Source: Albifimbria verrucaria (Eukaryota > Ascomycota > Sordariomycetes > Hypocreales > Stachybotryaceae). Taken from it: 64,000 nt of DNA. How positions within the stretch are numbered: the first letter of the stretch is position 1; the number at the start of each line of letters is the position of its first letter. The DNA is taken from contig JAHREC010000009.1 in assembly GCA_020081605.1 (NCBI GenBank), positions 2,790,001 through 2,854,000 on the forward strand, given 5' to 3'. The notes under the pieces were generated by a model. That model worked only from the letters and a program-made list of their open reading frames with translations, had not been told where the DNA came from and did not search any database. The position numbers and the translations under genes were made by a program. Positions 24,485 to 36,208 of this stretch are shown in pieces.

Positions 24485-27112
24485 CTAGTAGCCGGGCTGT
24501 CCTGGCATCTTGCCCAGGAGTGGCCGCCAGAGAGCTTCGGCGGCAAGTGGTTATGGCAGAAGATCTTCTTAGTACCGTTCTTGGTGCTGTCTTTCTTTGT
24601 AGCGTCAATCAACTGCGTGGGGTCGTCGTAAGATTCAAGCTGACAGCATTCGACATTCTTCATCCATCGGTTGTTGAGGACTTCGTTAATGCTGATGCGC
24701 TTGGCGGGATCGGGGTTCAGCATCTGCAGCAGGATTCGACGGAGCGCTGGTGGGTTGACTCCGACATCCAAGGCGTAGCAGTTGGGATAATCCGTCTCGG
24801 AAATGCATGCATCCTCCTCGGGGTGGTTCTGATACCACTTCTCCCAACCCTTGACAAGTTTATCGAAATGAGGGTTTCCAGCCTCCGCCTTTGACCAGAT
24901 AGCACCTCCAAAGTTCATGTAGATCATAATAATGGCGGAGCTCCAAACATCCAGGGCACGAGGGTCGTAAGACTCCTTCTTCGCCAGTACTTCTGGGGCG
25001 ATGTATGGCTCGCTGCCGCAAATGCCGGGGAGCAGAGCCTGATTTCGCCCATGTTCTGTCCGCACTGACCACCGGCCTCACGCAGTCCAGGGTGCGTTCC
25101 ACAAAACACTTCTGATACACCAAAGTCGGTAATCTTCAGTTTGCTGTCCTTGGTGATCAAAAGGTTTTCTAGCTTGAGATCTCGATGCGCGATGCCGTGG
25201 GCGTGCAGGTAGCTGACGCCTTGAATCAACTGCTTGAAAAGGCATTGTCGGTCCTTCTTCTTGTCCTCGCCCTTGAGAAATCCCTTTGGACGAGGCCGAA
25301 AAGATCGCCCTCGGAGCAGTACTCCATCACGTGGTTCCAGCGAGACGAGTCGGTGCAAAGGCGGACAGTCTCAACGATGTTGGGGTGATGCAAACTCTTA
25401 GCAATGCTGAATTCGGACTTGATCTTCTTGTCGTATTCCTCCTGGCTTTCGCGGTGTGACTTACCACGGAACTCCTTGACGGCGTAGAGCTCGGTGGGGC
25501 AGCCCTTACGGGCCATGAGTGTAACCTTGGAGGCGGCACCCTTGCCCAGGTGCTTGCCGTGGCGACCAAGGAGCTTATGCTGGTACTCAAACTCATTGAG
25601 CAGCTCAGCCACGTCGACAGTGAAGTCGTCGGGGAGGCTAAGACTCATGCGACGAGCCTTGACACCAGTACCGGCATCGGGGGCATGGACCATGGCAGAC
25701 GCTCGGGAGGATACGTTGCCTCCTCCTGGTGGGCTTGGTGAGCAGGCCTGGGAGTGATGGAGCGGTTGCCGGCATCGAAGCTGCTGGCGCGACGACCCGA
25801 AGTAGGACGACCAGTGCGACCAGACGGGGCGGCGAAGTTAACGCGGCCCCGAAGGTTGAAGCCAGTAGATGAGCGCTTGTTTTTCTTCTCAAAGTCATCG
25901 GGCACAGGCAAAGTGCCGTTCGCAGATCGGTTGGTGATGGCCATCTCGAGGGGTGAGCCTGGCGAAGGAGGTGAATTGGAGCGGGTGGTGTTGGACGACT
26001 TGTTCATGGAGAAGCGGCGACCACTTGGAGGGGACCGTTGGTAATGACGGAAGTGCCACCAAGCGAAGTGTCCGAGGCGGGCGCGGATTCGCTGAAGCCG
26101 GCAGTGTTGATTTGTGAGCTGGAGCGGCGAAAAAGATTGGACAGCGACCGTTTGAAGTTGCCGGTGGAGCCACGGGTAGAGCGGCGCGACAGCGGAGTGG
26201 GTGGTGCTTCCTGCTGCTGCTGGGCCGCGGGTTTCGGAGCTGAGGTGGCGGCGACAGAGGCAGCGTTAGGGGCGGAGGTGGGCGGGGCACGGAAGTCGGG
26301 GCCTGGGAAGAGTGAAGAGCGCCCTTGCTGGGGCTGGTGTTTTGAACAGCTTGCTCGGAAGCAGGAAGGTTCTGGTAGTCTTGCTGCTGGAGGGTGGTGA
26401 AGTCTTGCGAGTGGCGTCCACTGACGGGAGTGACTGGCTCAATCAGTGACTCGCTTCCGGATTCGGCGCCTTCGACGGCTTCCTCGAGGATGGAATCGGG
26501 CAGTTCAGTGGGAAAATTGCGCGGCGAGGACGAGTAGCTGTTTGAGTAGCATTGCTGAGGTTGCTGGAGTGAGGCGGGATTTTTAATGGAGATGGATTGA
26601 GGTTGGGAAGGAGGCTGGAGTTGAGCAGCTCGCGGTTGCGGTGCACGGTTGTCGGGGACTAGAAACGAGAAAAATACAGGGTCAGCAGGCTGACTCCCAG
26701 CGGGCCAAGGATGTTATCACGTCACTCCTCCCGGCCCCCAGTCCGAGGCTGGGCGGAAGGGAAGACGATGGGACAAAGGTGGGCTCGCTCCATGTGAAGA
26801 TCCGCAAGACCGTGACCAAGTCCAAGTTCAGGTCCAGCGCAACGGTAAATCCCAATCCGCGGTTCGCGCACATGGGAAGCGAGGCTTGCTGAACCTGGAA
26901 CTAGGAGCTTGGCCTTGGGGAACGTGGGTGGTTCGTCTGAAGGGTGCCTGGGCTGGAAGGGTGGGTGGGTAGAGCGGACAGAGGGGGAGGACGAGAGGGT
27001 GAGAGGACGAGAGGGAGGACAAGGGTATGTGGCGATTGGCTCACTCACCTGAGTCTGAGGTCACTGGGCGCTGAGGGACAGGCATCCCTGGTAGTGCTGA
27101 GAGGGCCGCCAT
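24485..27112 (-). CDS. SAT4: HAL4/SAT4-type serine/threonine protein kinase
   Basis: Hal4/Sat4 kinases stabilise plasma-membrane nutrient transporters, notably the Trk potassium system, and so set salt tolerance. The N-terminal third is Ser/Pro/Gln-rich and disordered. The kinase domain shows LGKGAASKV (glycine loop), YAVKEF (ATP lysine), HRDLKLEN (catalytic loop), DFGVSEVF (metal site) and SEPYIAPEVL. The end KNVECCQ with CHNHLPPK is diagnostic of this subfamily. After one extra C near 24517 the tail ends HSLGKMPGQPGY and stops at 24485-24487. The start ATG at 27112 (context GCCATGG) opens a short exon (MAALSALPGM), then a 390-bp intron (26659-27048). Other frame breaks at about 25283 and 25030 are repaired by one G or C; the N-terminal region also changes frame at about 25650-26300. 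Confidence 0.92.
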
Positions 27113-30100
27113 GGCTCACTGTAGTCCAATGCTTTGCAGTGAGTTCTATGCCGTGCTGCGCAGGGCAGTACAGTGCAGTGCAGTGCGGTGCAGGGGTGGA
27201 TAACAGAACCGAGACGGGGAAAAGGAAAAAGGATGCAAATAGAAAACTGCAACCAGGGCTGTTTAAAAACAAACAGAGAAAAGGTTGGCAATTGTCTTCT
27301 TCCGTTTTTTTGCCTTTCCGAGGCTCAGAAAAAGACAAAGGATAACAACAGCTACCCTTAGGAATTTTTGCTCTTAGTTGACGCTGGCTCCGTTTCTGTC
27401 TGGGTCTTGGTTGGCGGTCCCGAATGACCCTATTAGAAATGCCGCTGATGACGTTGTGGTCGTGACAATTGGGTCCGAAATGGACGGTCTGGTTGGAGGA
27501 CGAGGACCAAGTGGTGCCCCCAGTGATGCGACGAGGGTGTTCGATTGGCTGCGTTGACTAAACAAGCGCTCCCACCACTAGGTGAACGGTTCGCACACCA
27601 ACACAGGCACCGCGGTGTCGCCGAAACGGTATCTCCTCGGTCTGGAGTCGTTGCAAAGTCAGTCTCCAGTCTGTCGGAGATGCGGGCGATAAGCGAATGG
27701 GCGCCTTTCTAGCGTCGCCTCTTTGCCGTGGGATGTGTCTGCCCGTCACTCTCTAGGATGAGAGTCCGTAAATGGTTTTTTCTTTGGCCTGCGTGCGTCA
27801 AGAGTCGTTCTGTCTCAAGGTTGCGAGCCAACGTTGCAAAGAAACCGACAGCGTTCTTGCAAGCATTCGATGGATGGTTGTATCGAGGCACCTCCGTGTG
27901 TGGCTTGCGTGGTAAGGTTGCTGTTTTGTTTGCTGTGACCCTCCTCAATGCAGGTCGTCCGTCTTCTTTTCTTTTTCCTTTGATGTCTGGTAGGCAATGG
28001 CTGTTGCGTCGGTCGTTGTTCCCTGTCCGAGTCGGATGCGTGCAGTGTGCGGATTCGTCCTTCTGTCGCTGTGGCAGAGTCTCAGCTCACCTCATCGGCG
28101 TGCTTTTTTTCAAGGCGTGTAAGAAGAAACGGGTGCGGACGTGGATGGAGGGGGAGAGGCTTGAGCAGCAGGGGCGGCGGCGGCGAAGGAGGGCGATGGA
28201 GGGAGGCGTCATTTAACACGATATCGATGTGTGTTGAGGCAGCGTGGGCAATGCAAGCAGAGAGAGCGCCAAGCTGGAGCAGGAAGAAAGAAACGAGGAA
28301 AGGGTTATAGCAGTGGCAGAGGAGGAAATGCAGGAGGGAAAAGGCGCGTCTTCTTGTGTTCTGCGAGTGTGTGAACTATTATGTTCGTTGAATGCTGGGC
28401 TGGGGAGCGACGAGAGGAAAATGGGGCCCTTGTTCGTACTCTGTGCTCTGATTTCCGTTCTGGGTACCGTCTTGCTGGGGCACTGGATCTAAAAGGTCGA
28501 CCGCCTTTACCTGGGGGTACGCGAGGGCCCTGCAGTTGTTCGCCTTGCGTCGAGGTACCTGCAGAGGTAGAAGCAAATCAATCGCCTTGCACGACGCACT
28601 CCCTGGGGTTTGCCTGTCGCCTTGGTGGTGGTGGGTGGTGGGTAGTGGGGGAACGGACGGGGAGACAGAAGAGCGAGGAGAGACACCGCGCTGTAAGGTA
28701 CAGCCAAGTACAGACCGTGTATGTACTGAATGTATCACCACGGCGAAATGGGTGGGAAAAAAAGGAAAAAGCCAAGACAAGGGATCAGGGCCACGACAGG
28801 GCATTTATGGAAAGCCAAGGCGCTTACTTTATATGCACCTACGCTACGAGTAAGTGTGCTCTGAGAAACCGCACCCATCAGAAGATTCGCAGAACAAAGC
28901 TGAGCCAGCAAGCGGCAAACGCACATCATGAACTCACCTCGCAATGGACGTGCCGCACCGGGACCGTATTCAGCCTGGGAGGGTGTGAGCATGGGGGTTC
29001 CCAAGAGTTCCCAAGAAGTACATGGCAGTACGGAGCAGTAGGTTTGAAAGCGATAGAGGTACTATGGAAAGGGTTAAAGGCAGGCCAGGCAAGGCGAGGT
29101 ACCGGGGCGAAGGCGTTGCGACTGGCAGTGTGCGCAGGTACCTCGCGCAGCAGAGAACGGCGAGGCAAGTGATGCAGCAGCCAAGGTACTGGTGGCAGGT
29201 ACCGGTTGGCAGGTACCTGGCATTTAGACCAGCTGCACGACGGAGGGGTCTCAAAACGCACCATGGCCGGGTTGGGCCTGGCGCTACCTCCTTCAGAAGC
29301 CCGAGGTACCTCTAGTGCCTCTAGTAGCTTTGGTACCCCACGACATGCCCTGTACATGCCCTGTACCGCGGCGCATCGGGGCTACCTCTACTGGCATGCT
29401 GCACTGCTATTCGCCAAGAGGCTGCGGGAATGAGTTAATCAGCCAGCACCGAGTTATTTTCTTACTCCATGTCTTGTCATTCGCCCGTCACTTGGCCCGT
29501 CCATCCTCACGACAGCCCCTGTTTACTAATGAAATGGGGACCCAAGTAAAGGCTGGAGATAGGTGATCAACGCCAGCGACAAACAGCAATGGCCGAAAAA
29601 CGGGCGTGCTGTGCTAATCAATGCGAATGTCGATTGCACACTTGGCTGGCTTCCTTTCGGGCCTTGCACGATCTGCTCGGACTTTCTTCCAAATGAAACA
29701 AAACGGCATGGCGCAGGCCACCCGTGGCCACACGCAGACTCGACTGCTCGACCTACAGCCTTGGCACATTAGTCGGTTTCGTCACGATGCTTCTCCCTTG
29801 CCCTACCGCCTTGATCGCTCCGGCTGCCCTCATCTTACTCGCCGACCGAGATGGGAGCCAAGCCTTTTGACGCGAAGCACATACTTTGACCTGCCCAGCC
29901 TGAGCACAACGAGTGGGACCCTGCCATGCCATGCCATGGCCCATGGCCCCGTGAACCCTTCGCGACAACTGAGCTTCGACCGTTCAAGCTTCTTTTCTAC
30001 CTCGTCTCTGATCGCAAATAGGGCTGCCTACTTGTGCTTAGATCAGGCCTGGCCTGGTCTGGATCAGCCGGGCCACATCCACATGCACGGCTGATCTCCT

Positions 30101-33100
30101 TGTCTACAGCACAATGCACCCTGCCCTGCCAGCTTGCACATTTCCCGCAGGGCTTGGCCTCTCTCATCTTGTCTCTGCGCTGTTCTATATATGCCAGCAG
30201 AGTGTCACAGTTATGCATCATCAATCATCAATCGTCATTGTCCCAATCCTTGCCTTTCGGCTGTGCCAGCCAAATTCGGCCTCTCCTGGGCCCCACGATC
30301 GGCCACTTGACGGCGCCATATGCTCCATACCGCCTGCATTTTGCATCTCACAGTCTCCGCTCGGAACCCTTCTATTCACCATGCACCCCGGTGGATGCAT
30401 GTTGCTTGTTTTGCTCCCCACTGCTCCCCTTCGCTGCAGCTTCAACTGCCCCACGGGCTACTGGACAAGCCCGCGCCACCGCCAGAGGTAATCAAAGGGT
30501 ACGGGCGGGCCACGGGAGGCGGGCAAGGGTTTCAATCCGGCCCTTTTCCCTACCTTGGGCCACTCCCATTTCCGCCGTTTTGACCGTCTCTCTGTGATAC
30601 GGAGCGCTGGATGGCAACCTGCTCACCAGTCGGTCAGCTAGCCTCACGCGCCCGTCTTCTTCCCGTACCCTGCCGCAACAGCCGCCATTGACTGGGGTTG
30701 CTCGGCACTGACGGCAGAAGGAGCACTCATCTCGCTGAAGCTGGCCATCCGACTAACCGGTTGTTATCTTCAGCTTTCAACTCGTGACGGTGACTGAGCC
30801 GTCGAAGGTCAGACCTATGATCCTTCCCAAGGGATCATCCTCGCACGCTTCGACGTCTCTGAACTGGGCGCTGCAACATTCCATTTTAGGCGGTTCTAGC
30901 GGCTCTCGCAGCTCCCGTAAAGGTAGGGCACATCGCATTTGCATACAGGTGGGAAGCCACAGTAATCAATAAGCATACTGTCTGAGCCGTTGAGCGGACG
31001 GCAGAGTGGTTGTGGTTGCGTGCATCGACCACAGCATATCTTCCGTCCTCTGAAGGGCAAGACGGATAGCCAAGGGCAGCCCATTAAGTCATGATTTCCT
31101 TTTATCCGTCCTGCCCACCATTGTTCACGACGACAGCAGCCACTTTACCCAGGTGCGGCATTTGCACAGGGAATGAAAGCGGAGTGGCCTGCGAAGCGCC
31201 CCCATCAACAGATACGGAGCGTAGTCGTCACTGATCAGCAGGGTCTCTTCTACCCATTCATCGAAACGGAGCTTCTACAGTACAGTACCATAGCGGCGCT
31301 CCGTCCCCCGAAGGGCGACAACCGAGCAACGCAGCCCGTCTAATGTCCGACAGGGCCCAAGGGGCGACCGTATCATAAACGGAGACTCAACAAGGCAAGA
31401 CTTTCGCTCTCAAGGGGAATGGACAGGCCCCTCCTTGCCACCGTCTGGCCAACCAGGTGATGGCATCCGAACAAGAACAGAAACACCAGCAGCCAGGTTT
31501 CAATCGCTCACACCCCTCCTTCATCACAACCATAAATTGCGAGACCTCCAAATCTCCCTCATTCACCCGAGCGCGAAATAGAGTATTAAAGTTAATTACC
31601 TTAAAGTCCGTAGAGTCTCAGACAGCATTTGGTCTCGACGCGCATCCATGACGCATTCCCAAAAAGATCAGCCTGGCTCACCCACGCATCACGGGAAAGA
31701 CTTCGGATTTGGAACTTATAGGATCCGAAACGGAGAGAGTCGGAGAGACAGACAGCCCTGGTTCAGATAGTCAAGGACAAAAAAACCGGTCTTGGATCAT
31801 TCCAAGTGTGATCTTGGAGCGTCCTGCTCCCCACACCAGCTTGACAAGCTTTCGTGTGACAAGTCCTTCTAGACTCCAGATAAGTTTAACGGACATGCGC
31901 CATGTCCGGGGTAGAGCGTGCCCTTCTGGTGTCCTAATGCACCCACCCAGTGCAACCACATAGAACAAGCTTTGCATTGGGGTGGTGTCCGTCTACCACA
32001 TCCAGCGTCACATTCCACCGACAGTTACTTCCGTGGGTGGGAGTGGTGGGGAGAGGCCAGAGCTTGGGCGTCAGTGAGAGCGAAAGACAACTATCGTCTT
32101 GGCGAAACCGCCCAAGTGCGCAGCGAATACGACTGCGTCATACTCGGTCCTAAAACAGCGACGATCAACCCCAGACAATGAAATGTGCTGTTGGCCGTGT
32201 CTTTCCCCGTCGGATAACCTTGTTCTCGCGCTGATGAGATTTCGAGACACGTTCTCGCAAAAGACGTGGTCGCCAGCCAGGTTGCCATGCCGCGTTGGAG
32301 GTTATGGGTCCTGTCGCAGCACTGCCGAGGGCGATCTGTCTTAGAAGCTTATTCGATTATTTCGCTTCTGACCGCCTGGCCATTTGTGAAAATGCAGATC
32401 AACGGCATTTAGGAGGGCAAGTAATCACCGCCGCTGCTCGGGGCCGAAATGATTCGTGGCCACCGCGTGGCTATTCCATGGGAGCCATATCCCTTTGTTC
32501 ATATTGACTTAACCCCGGGTGTCGTTATCTAATTCTTCTGGCAATGTCGTGGCAGGCTGACTCTGGGACGGGGCAACCGAGCCATGCATCAGGAAAGGCT
32601 TTGTTGTGAGGCAGGGCCACCAAGCCTTGGGCAATGTTCCCTCCGGCATACTTCAGATGCCTCTCCACGGACTTCGGACTCCATCCGGAGGCCGTTGTCC
32701 TTGCCGTTGTCTTGTCGTGCCGTGCAGACATGGGGCCGTGGCAGTACAAATTCCAGAGCAACACGGGTAAGAATTCCCGTTCCGAAGGCACAACAAATCT
32801 CATGCACGGGTACAGAAGAATTTTCCATGTAAGGCACAGAGTTAGTACAACAGCCGGCTTGACGTGTCAGAAAATCATGCCCAGAGGAAGCTCACCCAAG
32901 GGTAAAGCACTGACCAGGACTTTGACTAACAATGCCTGCAGTAGGTGGCGTATCTTCGACGGAGCGGGGACCACTTCTGCTTCGTCCTCAAGGCTCTTCT
33001 GTCATGGGGCGTGAACCAAGGGTCAAAGTGCCCTTTCCTTTGTCCTCATTACGTTAAAGATGATCCTGTGGCTCAGAGCTTACTGTCCCAAGGTCGCAAT

Positions 33101-36100
33101 GCGTCTTCGGCCACAGTCAATCGAAGGAGGCGGTTGTGCAGTTCTCAAGCAGCAAAGATCCTATTGTAACGGATCAACTCACAAATCACCCTGCACAGGA
33201 ATACGCGGAAGTACTCGCACATCACCCAACCCACGCTGGCACTAACGTCTATCTATTTCCCTTCTGAGGCCATGCAGGTTTTGGGCGTTTCCATGCAGCT
33301 CATCGACGTCGCAGGCAACTGGTTTCCCAATCACATCGCCCCATGCTACTGCACGCCTCCTAAACTATATGGCTGTCCTGCTAGGGGATGACGGTGCATG
33401 CAGAAGACCAAAGCACAGTACGGTACAAGTGTGGTTGCTGTGTGGATGGGAGGTTTTGTGTGACCCTTTGCTATCCTTCATTGACCTTGCGTTTCGGGCT
33501 GCAGCGTTGACCGTCTGATGGGCACGGTCGCAATCTCTTAGTCAATCCATGCTCCAGATTGTCGCTGCTGCCTCGCGGGCTCGAGAGAAGCCGATTTGCA
33601 CTCCGAGTTCGCCCCTTCTTGACTAGGACCATGGTCAGTGTCTTCTGAATGTTGAGGGTAAGCATCTCCGACAAGAGGAGGGGTCGAGATCGGGCTAAGA
33701 CTGCTAGTTCGTGCTTCGCTCATGCGTCGCGCGGCTCCTGATGCTATCCCCGAACCTTTATCCGGCGGATATTGAGACCATGGAGCTCGTCTTGACTTCA
33801 ATTAATGCCACAAGATCTTATTGAGATGAGCCTGGCCGTGGCTAGCCACGCAGTCCCTGCAAGATACGCATGGTTTCCAACCCACGGGGTTCCCATAGCT
33901 ACAATCGTCATCATCTAGCGCATCCTCCGGGTATATCTGCATTACCAGACCAAATGACCTAGGCTACCATATCGCTTCTCCCCCAAAAGGCTCGCTGCTG
34001 ACTGGCCCCGAGACCTTAGTGTGAAACGTGCCAAAGGAAAGAAGAAAAGAAAAGCAAAGCAAAGCACATGCGAATAGAAGCGGTCAGCAAAAAGCAAGGC
34101 GCTTAATCTTTCGCAGCAGCAAAAGGGCCGCCGTGGCTCCCGAAATTGCACTTTGCGCACCAGGGCCAAGCAAGCACACCCTGGGAGCAGAGGGACCCAC
34201 GCCATCGTCTCTTCCTCGCCAATGGATGACGATTGATACTTGTTGGTCTGTAGAATCCCGATCTTTTACTGCGGGGCCTCCCCACTTCTCAGCACCAGCC
34301 AGGTCGTGATCATTCGGTGCCAAAGTTAGCAAAGGACAAGCCCGCATAGACCAGCGATTATAACTCTCCATAGGCGATGTGCTGGGCAGCTCTGTTTGGT
34401 GGAAGCGTTGGCTTCGAAAGGGACCTTGGGGCTCCCCATGTAGGGATCATGCGTGCTTAACCTGCTTGGCAGCGACTCTTTTACTTCAGGCCTTGTCCAA
34501 TCTCACACCTGACTTGCTGCAGCCTTGGTCCGTCTCGACACTCTGTTTGCTTGATGCTCAATGTGCGCACCGCCAGTCCGCCCCATCATGGTAGTCTCTG
34601 TGCATGGCTGGGCATTCTGCCAGCCCTGTTAAAGGTGAAGGGAAAAGGAAAATGCCTCAGGACGGCAGTGTCTCATAGCTCACATGCACCGCTGGACGGT
34701 TGTTGCACTCGTTCACAAAAGCCTTCAGGCCGGGCGCCTCAAATTGGGCTCGCAGTGTAGTCACCGCGTCACCAGACCCTGTTCCGGCCGTCTCCCTCAA
34801 GCATATTCATGCATGTACTGCCCTTCTCAAATCGGGAAGCAACAGCATGCTGTGCAAGAGGCCCAGCCGCGGGGCGCACCCATCAACCCAAGCCGTCTGT
34901 GTGAGCGCAGCTCTTGCGGTAGAGTGAAGCACGCTTATTTGTGTGATTGCTCGACAAGGATCAGGCCTTTAACTATGGGCGCGGAAGGATAACTTGCAGC
35001 ATCGTCACTGGTGAAGCCTGTCTATGTGGCGGACGCCATGGGCCAGGAGATCGGTCCCGTAGGCGATCTCCTATGCGGTCGACGGAGCCTCCGATCTGAA
35101 AGCTGTAGAGACTAAATCCATATTTGCTTCTTCGAGGCTTTCCGAAAGCCCCTATATTGAGTAGGACTTCTTCCGATCGCTTGCAAAAAGCAATCCCGTG
35201 CATTTAGGTTTTCAAGTTTCACACCCGTTGCTTGCCCATGTCAACCCTGCTTCCTCTGGGTGGCTGCAAAGGATGGCCAGTCTTGTTGAATCTCTACCAG
35301 GTCCCATCCCGGCCATGGGCAGCATCATGCATGAGGCCGCCGACGACACCCGCAGTCCTAAGGCACTTTTGGGCTCTATCCCAACCACAGAGCAGAGCAG
35401 ATGGCTCGCCGTACTTCTTGTGTGACAAACAAACTGCATTTATTGGACTCTAGCTCCTCGTCGCGTCGCACGATGGCACTCGAGATGCGCCACCTGGGGA
35501 TGATTGCTCTTGCATCCGCGGCGGAGGAGCTCTCATGCGGGCCCGGCATTCCCAATAGGACGAGAGGGTTCCATTGGAAAAAGGAAGATCTGGCTGTGAG
35601 GGGAAGAAAAACCGGGTAGTTCTGGATGTCTCAACGAGCGAGCAAGCCAGCGCAAGGCTTCAAGGTAGCGATGGCGCAAGACCGGTCTGCAGGAAGCCGT
35701 GCTGAAATGCTGCTTCCCGAGGGCATTTCCTTTCCCCGTGCCAATCATCTTGACACACCATAAGATTAGAAGACGACTATGACATGAGTGTGAGAACATG
35801 CAGCATTGAGGCTTCGTAAATGCGTACTGCGGGTAGGTTCTCAGTCGGATAGAGCACCGATGATTTCTTGGTGCGGCTGAGTAGCAAACAACTTCCCGGT
35901 CTCAAGCCTGCTCTTTCGACAACCTGCCGTGTTGTTGAGAGGTCTACATAAGAAGACGTCTTTCCCTCAACTCTTGTGATGTAGAGCTGGACAACTCGGT
36001 CTTTCTGTCCATTTCTCACGAGACCACAACTCTGACAACTCTCTAGTCTTGATTCAATCTATTGCTTCTACTTCTTTGCTTTTGCCTCTCTCAACTACCT

Positions 36101-36208
36101 TGACTCTTCCTTCTTGTTTCTTACACCCATACTTGCCTTATCTGGGGTCCACCTCTTTACCTCTTTTTGCTTCTTTTGTTTCTCGTTGCTTTTCGACTTG
36201 CTTCCATC
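27113..36208. other. 9-kb region without recognisable genes
   Basis: It lies between the divergent SAT4 (-) and the gene at 36209 (+). ORFs up to 263 codons (28381-29172) overlap others on both strands and lack domains or family-like sequence, so I do not call them. Visible features: GTGCAGTGCAG-type short repeats (27164-27192), a cluster of 11 GGTAC motifs (28516-29337) and a strongly pyrimidine-rich tract (36050-36208) just before the next start codon. No tRNA or transposon remnant was recognised. Confidence 0.5.
28516..29337. promoter_or_regulatory. Cluster of GGTACC/AGGTACCT motifs
   Basis: GGTAC occurs at 28516, 28554, 28697, 29058, 29098, 29137, 29185, 29199, 29212, 29305 and 29332. 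Seven of these extend to GGTACC. The motif is palindromic, so it could bind a dimeric factor. The cluster lies about 1.4-2.2 kb upstream of the SAT4 start. Function is inferred from density only. Confidence 0.4.

Noticed and set aside
28381..29172. 263-codon + strand ORF in the gene-free region
   Set aside because: It overlaps several other open frames on both strands, has no domain or family-like segment and contains the GGTACC cluster; it is open because the region is not AT-rich.
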